From NCBI GenBank assembly GCA_028554755.1, contig JAPTOF010000014.1:9936001-10000000 (forward strand): a stretch of DNA of 64,000 nucleotides, given 5' to 3'. The position numbers and the translations under genes are program-made. This document shows positions 48,811-60,433 of this stretch, in pieces (within the stretch, counting starts at the first letter, position 1; each line of letters begins with the position of its first letter). The stretch is from Cordia subcordata. Taxonomy: Eukaryota > Streptophyta > Magnoliopsida > Boraginales > Cordiaceae. The notes beneath the pieces were generated by a model. The model was given only the letters and a program-made list of their open reading frames with translations, was not told the origin of the DNA and ran no database searches.

Positions 48811-50900
48811 TGTGTGTATACATGTACAGTCTTTTGCCCATTCTTTGAGTAATTAATTTACTAATTACTTTTTGTTGTAATAATTTCTTGAATGATTTTG
48901 TAATAAAAAGATATTAAATGTCAAATTTTAACGATTTATGTGATAAGAAATTTTAAATTGCTATTACATTTGTTGAGGTGAAACTCTACACAAATGATAT
49001 ATATTGTTATTCATTTTTTTTATAGGGAGACATAGACAATAAATATATATACACTTATGAAAATATGAAACTCAAATATTTTCTCTTTTTATCCAAATAC
49101 AAAACACAAATAATATATCTATTTTAAAATTATTGTTAGCATTTACGTTGTGTTTGTTATATGTTTATTTAAAATCTTAAATCTAAAATGCATATAATTT
49201 TATATATTTTTTAAATTTTAAAATTTCAAATAAGCATACAACAACACAACATCAATGTAGCCAACATTCTTAGTGTATTAATTTAAATTTAATTATATTT
49301 CTTAACGTGCCAGTTTATTTATTAGTTTACTCGTACTTGTAGAGATAAGGCTATGCAATAGCTATATGTTTTGATTTATCAATAACATATTTGTGCTTTT
49401 TTTATATAATCTTTTCTAGACTATAATGGTGATATTAATAAATAATAGATTTCAAAATTATAATTATAAATAGATTGTAGTTTTAAATTTTTCTGAATAA
49501 ATTTTTATACACCTGAATGTTGCTTTTATAAGAATAATTCCAAGCACGTAACAATAAAGTGCGATTATTAAAAATAAATTTTATGATTTGCTATCAGTAG
49601 AAAAATGCCTTCAACCATTCGTATTCTAATGAGCATTTGAAATTGCGAGATTTAAGTTGCATTTTCAGTTGGACTTAGATGTCGTTTGGTTTAAGTTTTC
49701 AGTTGGCCAAAATTTGCTTAAGCCTAATTTAAGTTAATAGATGCATTCGTGTATTTTAATTAAAAATATATATATTTTTCTTGACTGGTTTTCAGCACAA
49801 ATAAAAAATAATCTCACCCCTATTTTTTATAGCTTTAAGTATTTTAGAAAAAGAACAAATTTGACTGAACTATTTGCTATGTTACTCCTCCCTTTTTTAA
49901 CTTTTATTACTAAACTATTTTTATTATTTTATTTTGTATTGAGAAGGTATTCTATACACCCTTATTAGTTATCACAGTGGAGTGGACAGTGTACATACTA
50001 AGCGTCAACACTACTTGCACTATCACGCATATTTAAATTTTAAAATATATATTTTTATATTCCCAACTCATGTACTTGTTATATCCATAAACATTATACA
50101 TTTACAAATTCTATAATATCTTTTGCAATACATTCACTATTCACAACTGACAAATTAAATGTTTATGATTCTTCAAGATATGTTTACAACTTGTAAATAA
50201 TAGGTTCACAATCTTTTTTATTAAATTTACTACTTAAGAAGAGTTAATGAATTAAATAACCAACTTTAAAATATATGTACCAAAGTAGCGATGTTGGAAA
50301 ACTAACAATCAACTAATAAAATTAGGTTATTGACATTGAGTTAAGCTTGAAAATATTGATGTGGCATTGATTGATGCGTGATTATTACACATAAACTTAG
50401 TGTTTTCAAGACACTAAGTTCTCAAGACATTAAATTTCAACTCTACACGCTAAGTTCAACTTAGAGTCTTCAACACATAAGTTAGAACTTTTTTCTTTTT
50501 TGGTTTCATTTTTGAAATTTCTAATATTTTCTTTTATTTTAATTTTTCTCATTTCTACTTTTTTGTTTCAAATTTTTATCATTTCTAAAAGATTTAATTT
50601 TTAAGAAAGCAAAAAAAATGGGGAAAAAAAAGACAATAAAAACTGAAATGAATTTTCTAAAGGACAAAAATTTTAAATAAAAAAGCATTGGAAAGGAAAA
50701 AAGTTGAAATAAAAAATCTGAAGTACACCAAATTTACAAATAAAACAAAATTTAAAAGACAAAAAATAGTGAAAATGGCCAAAGAAGTTGAAGCAAAAAA
50801 AGTGCAAAGAGTAAAATAATTGAAACAAAAGAAGGAAAAGAAAAAAGGAATCATTTTTTGTAGAGTAAATAAAACTTTAAAGCTAAATGAGATCATTAAC

Positions 50901-50936
<36 letters not shown>

Positions 50937-51446
50937 CCGTACTTTTTAAAATATGATTTAACACTAAATTTATGAAAAGATAAAATTAGTATAGCAAAAA
51001 ATAGTAAAAATGGCACACAAAAAACTATATTCAAAAGATATTATAAAAAAGCAAAATAATTGAAACCAGAAATAAGAAAAAAAATAACTTTGTAAGTTGA
51101 AGATACTACCAATATAGTCAATAGCTTATATGGCAAAACTTGACACACATATCATTGACATGTCACCATTATCAATATGAACTTTGTGTTTTCAAGACAT
51201 TGTTGTCTAAGATGGTCATTTAACTTATTTATTTAGAAGTTGGTATAAAATTTAAAAAGTCAATTGTTTCGTCATTCTCTCAAAACTAACTTTTTAAGAG
51301 CCGAGAGTGGTTAGAGAAAGAAAAGAGCAAACATCCAACAGAAAGTAGTAAAAAGAGAAGAAAGCATTATTATTTGTTTTCCTATTTACTTTTCTTTTTA
51401 ACCAGGGTATGTAGGAGGTGCACCGTGCCTTATGGTACACTGATAA
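48811..51446. other. AT-rich intergenic region
   Basis: No gene is visible. The sequence is very AT-rich, with an AAT trinucleotide microsatellite at 50902-50934. From 50480 to 51090 there are long alternating T- and A-rich tracts that produce Phe- or Lys-rich open frames without meaning. Confidence 0.7.
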
Positions 51447-51668
51447 GGCTGTTTGGATTGGTGCTTTTTAAGGAAAAGACTTTTTCTTGAAAAAGTTATA
51501 TTAAATTTGTAATAACTATTTGATTTGGTTTTCAAAAAAGCTGAAACTCTGAAAAAAGCTCAAATACAGCTTTTTTTAGAAGCCAAAATTTTTAGCTTCT
51601 CAAAAAAAGTTATTTTTTAAAAGCTGTTTAAAAAAGCACTTTTGAAAAAAGCCAATCCAAACGAGCCC
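51447..51668. mobile_element. MITE family 1 copy, 222 bp, TAA target duplication (best-preserved copy)
   Basis: Left end GGCTGTTTGGATTGGTGCTT, right end (inward) GGGCTCGTTTGGATTGGCTT. TAA flanks at 51444-51446 and 51669-51671. The inner core is CAATAACTATTTGATTTGG-like with complementary AAGCTG/CAGCTT pairs, typical of a hairpin-forming Tourist-like MITE. Confidence 0.85.
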
Positions 51669-51927
51669 TAATTTGTGCTGCTTCGTTCTCAGTTCTCACA
51701 TAAATTTTTTTGGATAAACTCATAAACGCGTGCTAATAAGAGAGAGGAGCAGTGTTCACATGAAGTCTGCACAATGCTTTAGTGCTAAGCATACACAATA
51801 TAGTTCTCGTGAAGCAGGGTGCTACAATATAAAAGTATCATTAAAGATGGGTATGTCTTCCGGAACAAAAATCTATTTATAAAATAATTATGAGCGCAAT
51901 CTCACTCGATAATGTATATTAAGAAAC

Positions 51928-52697
51928 AGAGTGAAATGCACCATCACTTCCTATAATTTTAGAAAATAACGCCGATGCCACATGTGGTTTTTTAAGTAAT
52001 TGAAAACCCTCTATACTTTATAAAATGAAGTTGACGCACCTCAACCGTTGAACAGATAGTGAGTTTAATTGGTATTGGGTAGCACGCACTTGGATGATTG
52101 TTTATTAAAGAAATAGACTATATTACCCTTAAAAATGAAGATAAAACTGCTAGGTACCCATTTTCATCATTCTTTTTCACTCGTTTTAGCAAGTAGTAGC
52201 TATTTTGTCTTTTCTACTTGAGGTGTACGATTGTTACAACAATCAAGTCTCTCTATAATTCTTTGTTGTTTTTCTCTTTTAAAAAAATTTAAATTTATTT
52301 TGTTCAACCAAAAGATTCAAAAAACTCAAATTTAAACTGAAAAAAAAAAGAGGAAAACAACAAAGAATTATGGATATCCTGATTGTTGTAACAATTGTGC
52401 ACATCAAGTAAAAAAGAACAAAGCAGCTGATATTTGCTCAAACGAGTAAAAGAGAATGGTGAAATGGGGTTTTAGCAATTTTATCTTGATTTTTGAGGGT
52501 AATTTAGTCTATTTCTATAATAAACAATAATCATCTATTCATATGTTGCCCAATACCATTTAAAACTAATGGTAAATTTAACGCTCGAGGTACGTCAATT
52601 TCATTTTATAAAATATAAGCATTTTTAGCTACTTAAAAAATCACAAGGGACATCAGCATTATTTTTTAAAATCCCAGGGAGAAGTGCATTTCACTCT
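51928..52697. mobile_element. Long foldback element, about 770 bp with ~385 bp inverted arms
   Basis: The left arm (51928-52312) and right arm (52313-52697) are inverted copies along almost their whole length. Shared landmarks, left arm against reversed right arm: AGAGTGAAATGCAC at the tips, TTTATAAAATGAAGTTGACG / TTTATAAAATGAAATTGACG, AATGGTATTGGG, AAATAGACTA and TTACAACAATCA near the centre. Flanks are AAGAAAC on the left and AAGGAAAC on the right, probably a target duplication. No protein is encoded. The class is probably a Mutator-type or foldback MITE. It ends about 90 bp beyond the RLP pseudogene stop. Confidence 0.8.
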
Positions 52698-52788
52698 AAG
52701 GAAACACTTGAATTTATTCAATATATTTGGGCACAAAAGAAAGAAAATCTCTCTTTCTTTATTTAGTGGTTCATGCATGCCATATGCA

Positions 52789-55700
52789 TCATGGAAGGCA
52801 TAGACTAAACTTTTCCTTCAACAATCGTATCAGTAGGCCATGACAATAAGGATTGAAGTGGAGGAGAGCAATGACGCACACGAAAATTGTAATGAATGAT
52901 GCAAGAAAACTTGTCAAGAAAGCATCCTTAAAAGGGTCATTTTGGCTTGCATCTGAAGATGGAGGTGCTGCAATGGTGGTGATGCAACTCTTCTCCAGGG
53001 GGGGTCCACACAGAAGAGCATTTCCCTCATAACTGTTATTTTCAAATGTTGCAAACTGAGCTTTCCTGTCTGGGACCTTGCCTGATAAATTGTTGTAAGC
53101 CACTGAAAAAAATGAGAGAAAGTTCAACTCTACCAACTCTGAGGGAATTTGACCGCTCAACATGTTGTGAGACGGGTCTAGGCTTTGTATTTGCTTCATG
53201 TTCTGGAATGTGGCCGGGATTGATCCTCTTAAATTGTTGTGTGACAGGTTCAGAGCATGAATGTCGCTGAGGTAACCGATATCAAGAGGAGTAGAACCTG
53301 CCAAGTTGTTTATTGAGAGGTCGATACCAGACATGAAGTACAAACTTTGCCTATGTAGGACTCCACTCTCCTTTTTGTAATGAATTCGACTTCTTCTTCC
53401 ACATTTGATGCAAAATAATCAGTCTCCACATGCCGGATCACACCAAGTTGGCTCTTATTTGAGAATGCTTTGAGAGGCGCACCAACGCTCAACAGATAAG
53501 ATATTTTGCTGTCAAATGTATGATCCAATGCTTTTTTCTTCCCAAAGGGTATGCTCCGCAAGCAAGGAGGTATCGGCCCAGAAAGATTATTGGAAGAAAG
53601 AACAAGTATGCTGATATTTCTGAGCTCGCAGATCTGCAGAGGAATGGATCCTTTTAAACTATTTCCTTTTAGAAGCAGAATCCTCAAGCTGCAGAGTGAG
53701 CCAATCCAATTGGGAATTTCCCCGGATAAATAGTTGTCCCCCATATCCAGTGTCACAAGGGACGATAATGTAGATAAAACATTTGGCAGATGTGAACTTA
53801 TTCCCTTGCAGATGTAGAAAATTTAACGAAGATGCATTCAAACAAGTCGGTAAGGTGCCAAGAAGATTATTCGAAGAAAGGTCAAGATAGCTTAGTCGTT
53901 CAATTTTGCAAAAATTCATTGGCAAAGGACCTGATAATCTATTCTTAGACAGGACAAGGGAACTCAAGGACAAATTACCAATCCAATCGGAGATTTTACC
54001 TGATATCAAATTATTGCTCAGGTCTAATAATCGTAAGTCCGAGCTGTTAAGAAATCCACTTGAAAGCTTCCCCGAAAAGTGATTGTTGTCTAAAAATACA
54101 GCCCGCAGAATTGTGAGGTTGGATTTTGCCGAAAGTACCGGTCCTTCTAAGCTGTTATCTGAGAGCTTCAAAAAGGACAAATTCACGCAACTCGTAAGCA
54201 AGGTTTCAGGAAGTTCTCCAGACAAACTGTTATTCGATAAATCCAGAAGAAATAACTTCCGCATATCTCCCATCGAGGAGGGAATATTTCCCTGAAGAGC
54301 ATTATTGGACATGTTAAGAGAGTGCAGATTTGGAACAACAGAGCCCATAGAAGTTGGGATCTTGCCTTGAACGTGATTCATGGAGATGTCAAGCCAAAAC
54401 ATGTCGAGATTCTTTGAATTTGGATGCAAATCCAGAGAGCCTGTCAGGAGGTTATTTCTAAGACTAAGGAATTCTAATCTTGTGTTATTTATGAGTAACC
54501 AAGAGGGGAACCTTCCAACAATACCGTTGTGGCTGAGGTCGACAACTCTGAGATCATTTTGGTATAACAGAAAGGTAGGTATAGCATGCATCAGTTCATT
54601 TAGTTTACAGTTTGATAATCGGAGGACTTTTAGCTGAAATAGAGGTGTCCAAGGTGGATTTTCTGTCTCTACTTTCAGGTCACCACTATGGCTATCAAGT
54701 TTAAATACTTCAAGTCTCATGGAAATGAACCTTGAAAATGATCGTAAGAAAGGGAAACATACTCGAGTGTTTTGAGATTGAGCAAAAGAGTTGAATGGAT
54801 GGTCCCAGAAAACAGATTCCCAGAAAGTTCAAGAAGCCGAAGGAATGTCAAATTGCTGAGACATGGAGGAATGGGTCCTCCAAAACTGTTTCTGCTCAGA
54901 TCCAACTCTTGAAGGTTCTTCAATTTGCACAGCCCTACGTTGGATGACACATGAAAGTACAAGTCAACACGCTGTATTTAGTTACGAAATCAATTGGAAA
55001 TTGAGATGTTAAAAGTATGATATTGAGTACTCTTGCATTTAAACATTTCTTGATAATCTGGGAAATTCCCAAGAAATTTGCTATATTGAAAGCTGCTAGC
55101 AAATGCTGGTTTGTCTTCATTAACATGGAATATGTGAGGTATTGAATTACTTCTTTTGGTTCTCTTATTGGCCCTTCGGCCTTTTCTATTTGTTGCCCTA
55201 AGTAACTGACGTGGTGAAATTTGTAGTGCTGTTAACTAGATTTAAATGTTCCTGCAATGTTTCAGAGAAACTATTCATATATAGGTATGGTTTTTTTTTT
55301 TTTTTTTTTGTTTTGTTTAAATTAATGAAAATTATGAAAGGCCATTGAAATGGTAATTATTAGTTTTGTCTTTTCTTAGACCATACCTTCCTCTGGTAGA
55401 GAGCCATTTAGTTCATTGCCTCTGAATGATAATGCCTTCAGAGAAGTCATGGCCCCAACAGGCGGAGGCATCTTGCCAGTCAGCCCATTTTAACCAAGAT
55501 CCAACATTTCAAGATTCCTCAGCGTCGTTAATTCTGTAAAAAGTGGAGTGGTAGAGATAGAAATAATTAGCCGGTTGCTCATGAGCATGCCGACTGATGA
55601 ACCAAAACATGAAACTGACATAGTGGAATCAAGCGTACCTTGAAAATTAGAGAAATTTGTGAATCTGTTCATCTCCAGGTTTAGAGATTTCAAGGAACTT

Positions 55701-56629
55701 AGTTCACCCAAAGATGGTATTGTAGTTAGCTCGTTCTAACTCAGATCCAGAACCTGTAATCTTCCAATTTGCAATACTCCTTGGAAACCTAATTGAAACA
55801 ATTGACAATTTTGCTAGTATTCGAGGAGTATGGTTAATTCATCTTTCCTAAACTGAAACATTTAAAATTACAAGAGTTAACAACATATGAAATTTAATTA
55901 CTACCCCTGTGATCTTTTAAATTCTTTTACTGTTTAGTTCCTTGTGGCGTTCTCAACAAAAGAGATTTCTAGAAATTGAGTTTATAAAAATTAAAATAGA
56001 AAAAAATAAAATTTGGATTTAAAATTAAAATTTAAAAAATTAGAAAATTTAAAAAATAAAAAGTCTGAAAGTTTTAAAGTAAAAATACTTATGTACAAAT
56101 CACAGGGAGGAAACCTGCATTTTACCCAAAATTATTTCATTTTACGCATTGATCTTGTGATGACTCCTTGTACTCTCATTGGAAGAGAAAAATATTAAGT
56201 GATCATAGAGTATTTGTCTAACAATCTTTTGTTCAAGACCACAGAGAGAGGGGGGAGAAAACAACCTGTTGAGTAGTTGTGATTCAAGCTTAGATTCAAC
56301 AGATGCTGAAACGGAAGAAACAAAGAGGCCTCCAAGATGAAATCAAATCGATGTCCTCAATCGTCTCCTGTATTATTTAGAGAAAGTTGGATGACTCGCT
56401 TGGTGGAGTAGTCACACTGGACCTTCTCCCACTTGCAACAATCCATCTCCATATCACCCCAGGAGGAAAGAGGAGAAGAGCCATTTGGATAGCTGAAGGC
56501 ATGTTTGAGTTTCAGAAGCCCAATCCTTTCTTCTTCCAGGCAACCTGAACTTCCATAATCCTTCGGCTGAACAATCATCGGGACAAACAACACCATCCAC
56601 ACACGCAATATTACTTGATAGTATTCCAT
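52789..56629 (-). pseudogene. Receptor-like protein (LRR-RLP, Cf/AtRLP type) pseudogene
   Basis: Minus-strand segments read in order as one LRR receptor-like protein: signal peptide and LRRNT cap (56629-56360; CLEEERIGLL, then DCCKWEKVQCD), many LRRs (LxxLDLSxNxLxGxIP), an island region, the last LRRs with CGPPLEKSC, a membrane span (about 52910-52850) and a short basic tail with no kinase. Such proteins sit in the plasma membrane and act in immunity or development through SOBIR1-type partners. Lesions: TGA at 56357-56359, TAG at 55737-55739, TAA at 55490-55492, and shifts near 54720, 53795 and 53345. Short introns remain recognisable (for example GAGGAAG|GTATGG near 55386 to ACGTAG|GGCTGTGC near 54940). 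The 353-residue stretch 54720-53659 is the longest open part. With at least six lesions it should not encode a receptor, though assembly or sequencing error could explain one or two. Confidence 0.85.
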
Positions 56630-56689
56630 GTCTAAAAGCTTTTTATTATTAGGTGAAAGTATGGTATAAGTTTCTAGTACTGCTCAGAT

Positions 56690-57450
56690 GCTTGAACTCC
56701 ATATGCGCCTTAAAAACATTCCATCTTTGACTCTGAAGCAGGGGCCTTCCACGGAAAATTATATCTACTCCACCATCTTGGAAAATTATAGCCTTCTCTA
56801 TCATGGAAAATTCAGAACAAATGTTTTGGATCACAAGACAGTTTAATTTTCTTACGGATTGTCATTTTGCATAAATTTTTTTTCTTTTTCTATATGCGCT
56901 TTAAAGCCATTGACTTTGAAGCAGAAGTCCTTCATGGGAAAAAAAATGTCTACCTCCGCCATCTTGGGGCATTATATCTGTCCTCCATCTTGGAAAATTC
57001 AGAAAACACGTTTTGGGTTCAAAGATAGTTTACTCCAATCACTTATGAAATTGCCAAATTCCTCCAACACTATTGGCAATAGAGATAATTTTCTTCCACG
57101 GCTAAATTACAGATAATTGGTGTCATTTTGGGTGCTTTTTTTTCCTTTAAAGTCCAAGCAAGGACGTCTAGGAAACTTCTATAATCCTTCAGCTGAACTA
57201 CCACCACTGCACCCAACCCTATCCACACACGCAATATTACTTGATAGTACTCCATGCCTAAAAAGCTTGTAGCTGAAAAATATATAAAGTTGAGTATCTA
57301 ATGCTAGATGCTTGGACTTACAAATACATTATTGCATCTGTTGACTTTGAAGCACAAATCTCTCACGAAGAACAATATCTACCCCACCATCTTGGAAAAT
57401 TTTATCCACCCTCCATCTTGGAAAATGCAGAAAACACGTTTTCTGCAGAT
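56690..57450. repeat. Three-copy repeat of the RLP leader/upstream region
   Basis: A unit with TTTGAC(T)CTGAAGCA, then CCA(C/T)CTTGG(A/G), then CATCTTGGAAAATTCAGAA and ACA.GTTTT occurs at about 56695-56845, 56890-57035 and 57340-57450. The coding start of the RLP (MEYYQVILRVW) also occurs twice, at 56629 and at 57255, so the unit includes the promoter, leader and first codons of the gene. Confidence 0.75.
57070..57255 (-). pseudogene. Second, truncated copy of the RLP first exon
   Basis: It begins MEYYQVILRVWIGL, nearly identical to the first codons of the RLP pseudogene at 56629, and keeps QLKDYRS. It then diverges and lacks the Cys-rich LRRNT cap; the frame closes after 61 codons. It belongs to the upstream repeat unit rather than to a separate gene. 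Confidence 0.7.
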
Positions 57451-57989
57451 AATCCGTGTTCATACTCTTTTTTTTTTTTTTTTATAATTTTTTCTTCTTT
57501 TTCTACAGTTGGAAGTGAGAACACAAGGAAGCAAACCACCCAACGATGAGACCCCAAAACTAATCGTTCTTCTTTCTGTCAAATTTCTGTATGTCATATT
57601 TTAACATATGCCATCCATTCCGTTCTTAAATCATAAAATGCAGTTTATTCTCACAACTGATTAGTCAAAGAAAAGAGAAGGAAATCTAAACACAACTAGA
57701 CGCTCTGATTTTGCTATTCATTTGCCAATATATTACATGCGCCAGCGCCATATTTCACAGCTCATTAATTATTATTTATTTGCTTCTAGTGAAGAAAAAC
57801 CATATCTAGCTGGCGAGCTCTACAAAACAGAAAACATAAAAAATAAAAAAAATTCAGCCTCTCTTGAAAACAGACAGTATTCTCCTCTCCCCAATTTGGA
57901 GCAGGTAAAGACGTATATATAGTGAGGGTAAAATAGCAAAAACGAAAGAAAAAAAAAAGCTGCTCGATATTTATGTAGAATAACAAAGA
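57451..57989. other. Intergenic, no gene seen
   Basis: Contains a T-run at 57470-57483 and unremarkable AT-rich sequence between the RLP leader repeats and duplication copy A. Confidence 0.6.
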
Positions 57990-58140
57990 TATATCATGAG
58001 TGTTATTCCGATGTAATCCATTTGGAGTAGTAGTTTGAGGTTTACGTGATGCGGAGTGGCAAGAGGAGAGGTGGCAAATGCTGCTTGAGAGGAAGGCGGA
58101 GGATGGAGCCGCTCAAGAAGACCAAAAATGGCCAAATTGT
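57990..58140 (-). pseudogene. HHP/PAQR fragment, short copy A
   Basis: On the minus strand it reads a broken version of ...NLKLLLQMDYIGITLMI..., the same segment found in the longer fragment at 59790-60372 (LQMDYIGIAVMII). Only this one piece is present and its frame is broken. Confidence 0.6.
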
Positions 58141-59050
58141 TGGAGTAGTGGTATCTTGTGATATAATTTCTAATGGTAGTTTTGAGTGCTCCTGCTTCAG
58201 ATCAATCTGTTTTCACAACTCCCTGCAAGATTTACAGTTTAGTATATACTAGCATGTGACCGTGCATAGCTGCTACGTGTGTGTGGATTTTGTAATTTTA
58301 ATTTAAATATATATATAAGTAAATAAAGTTTTGATTGAATAAATTATAAAATGTAATGAATTAAATTGGTTTTTAATTAAAATGACTTATAATATAAATA
58401 GATTTAAGACTTGTATGACTGTCTTCCATAAAATTTTTGAATTGCATATTATTATTTTTTTATGCGTGTTTAATGTTTGTACCAAATATGTAATATTTCT
58501 CCTTTCTAAAAGTGCCAGTTAGCTGCAAGCAAGCGGTAATGATAAAAACAAGTCCAGTTCTGCACATAGCAGCTCGGATATACACGTGATGCTTAGGTGC
58601 AACGGAATTTTGGCGGGTAGAAAATCTGAAGTTTGGGGCTACAATTCTAATATATAGTATATATTAGATAATTAGATATATGTCTTTCATTTGATTTTTT
58701 TTTTTCCGTTTTTAAACCCCCAACCCCCCGCTTTTAGTGTGTGTGTGTATATATACATATATATATATATGTCATTCATGCGAACTGTTTCCTTTTTAAT
58801 CCCGCATGATGAGATTCAAATCCAAATAAAGACATAATTCCTTAAAATTAATTTTAATCACATGAACTATTTTTTGATTTTAACCACTTGAACTATTTGT
58901 TAATAGGGTCTACCATGTGAATTTAAACACAAATAAAAAAAAAAAGAACTTGAAACATTTGGGACAAATTGATATGACTCACTAGGAAAAAATTGTTGAG
59001 CTGTGAGAGATGTTTGCATCAGCACTCGTGGAGAAATGCCCGCATGCAAG
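57990..59050. repeat. Tandem duplication, copy A (without insertions)
   Basis: Matches 60235-63560 in the same orientation and order: HHP fragment, ATAATTTCTAATGGTAGTTT, CTCCTGCTTCAGATCAAT, TTTGTAATTTTAATTTAAAT, AAGTAAATAAAGTTTTGATTG, GCTTAGGTGCAACGGAATTTTGG, AAATCTGAAGTTTGGGGC and GGGACAAATTGATATGACTC. Copy A is compact and has intact, empty sites at the three positions where copy B has insertions. Confidence 0.85.
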
Positions 59051-59112
59051 ATATTTAAACAGTTATCACTCAGGTTAGAACTTGTAATCTTCCAATTTGC
59101 AGTATTCATTAA
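59040..59112 (-). pseudogene. Small LRR remnant related to the RLP pseudogene
   Basis: The bases TGTAATCTTCCAATTTGCA(G/A)TA occur here and at 55757-55779, where they encode LQIGRLQVL of the RLP. The following codons read LSDN, as in an LRR, but with a shift. Only one repeat is preserved. Confidence 0.5.
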
Positions 59113-59789
59113 TTTTGCTGTCAATTGGTTATAAATCTAAGAGGTCGCACGCAAATAGAAATTTCTACTAATTAATGAATAAAGACAAAACAAAAATTTT
59201 GTAATTTTTGAATTATAGAATTTAATCTTAAAATTAATTAATTATTTAATGGGACTATTATGTCTTTAAGTCAATAAATATAGTGTCAGATAGAACACAA
59301 AAATTAAGACTTCAATTTTCTACTTCCAGAAATTTTCTCTCTGGTGGTTAGACACTTTCATTAATTAATTCACAATGGAAATTCTTGGAGGTTTCAGTTT
59401 TCGGGACCGCTTAAAATTAAGATTGATATTTTGATTTTATGATAGCCTTTTTTTAAAAACATTGATCCGCGTATAAACGAGGGGCTCTACCAATTAAGCT
59501 ATAGCCCTTAGTGCTTGTAATACATATTTTATCATGTTTCAAAATTCTTGTCAAGATAAATAGATTAGTATTGTTTATAAGTAATATGATATTTATAATC
59601 CAGTGATAGTTCATCTTCACCGAAGTTTTTATCACAAGATATTCCTAAATTTTGTAACTAAGAATTTTATGAGTAGATTAATATATTTATCATGAAATTA
59701 TTTATTGCATTGTGCATGTTGAATGTCAAATTTAAAAATACCACATTTCTAACAGTGGAAGGTGTTCATATTACAAACTTTCCGCACCC
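59111..59789. other. Intergenic, AT-rich
   Basis: Apart from the tRNA-like fragment at 59470-59508, I see no gene, repeat with clear ends or regulatory site. Confidence 0.6.
59470..59508 (-). tRNA. tRNA 5' half, probable plastid trnV-UAC exon 1 insertion (fragment)
   Basis: On the minus strand the sequence starts AGGGCTATAGCTTAATTGG, continues TAGAGCCCCTCGTTTATACG and then leaves the tRNA pattern. It closely resembles, from memory, the first exon of plastid trnV-UAC, which ends near the anticodon where its group II intron starts. It has D-arm features but no T-arm or 3' acceptor half within reach, so it is not a working tRNA. An alternative is the head of a tRNA-derived SINE. Confidence 0.45.
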
Positions 59790-60372
59790 CTCATTTTACC
59801 AGGATGCTCAAGAAAAACTTGTGCAGCATCATAGTGTGCAAATGCACCAAACTTCACAAAACATGAAATATTTGATGACTCTGACCAGCAAGATCGAACC
59901 ACCCAGGTCTCCACCTCTCCGGCATCCGGCTAATGTAAAGCATAGTCCCTGTCAAATAAGACAGAGCCATTGCTGACTCATAGGCCAGCGCCATACCGCG
60001 ATGAGGATTGTTCCATTTTACTGGTACAGCAGGCATGGCAGGGATGAGCCCGAAAAATCCCATGGATACGAAAATTAAGGCCCGAAAGGGACGACATTTT
60101 CCGTGAAAAGAGCCGGAGAAAGCAGCGTCAGGATGGTGAAAACGCCCAGGACTGTGATTAAGATAAGCGATTTGCCAGTGTGGTGAGCATTGGAAGATGT
60201 AGTAAATTGGAGGGAAGATGGAGGTGAATAGATTATCATGACTGCAATTCCGATGTAATCCATTTGGAGTAGTTTGAGGTTCAAGTGATGTGAGCGGCAA
60301 GAGAAGAGGAGGCAAATGCTGCTTGAGAAGAGGCAGAAGATGCAGCTGCTCAAGAAGCTGAAAAATGGCCAA
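59790..60372 (-). pseudogene. Heptahelical transmembrane protein (HHP, PAQR/adiponectin-receptor-like), frameshifted fragment
   Basis: On the minus strand the C-terminal half of a plant HHP can be followed across several frames. Near 60280-60230 is LKLLQMDYIGIAVMIIYS; near 60200-60170 FPPIYYIFQCSPHWQI; near 60165-60110 LITVLGVFTILTLLSPA; then 60090-59880 has the conserved PERWRPGWFDLAGQSHQIFHV. After a further shift, FGAFAHYDAAQVFLE follows near 59850-59800. PAQR proteins are seven-helix membrane proteins; the plant ones respond to sugars and hormones. At least four frame changes and the lack of an N-terminal half make it a pseudogene. No introns are evident across the fragment, but whether that marks a retrocopy or a single exon is unclear. 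Confidence 0.8.
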
Positions 60373-60433
60373 ATTGTTGCATGGTGGTATCTTGTGATAT
60401 AATTTCTAATGGTAGTTTCGAGTGCTCTTGCTT

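Noticed and set aside
53046..54637. Plus-strand open frames opposite the LRR region
   Set aside because: Antisense shadows of the LRR repeats; Leu/Asn codon periodicity keeps the opposite strand open.
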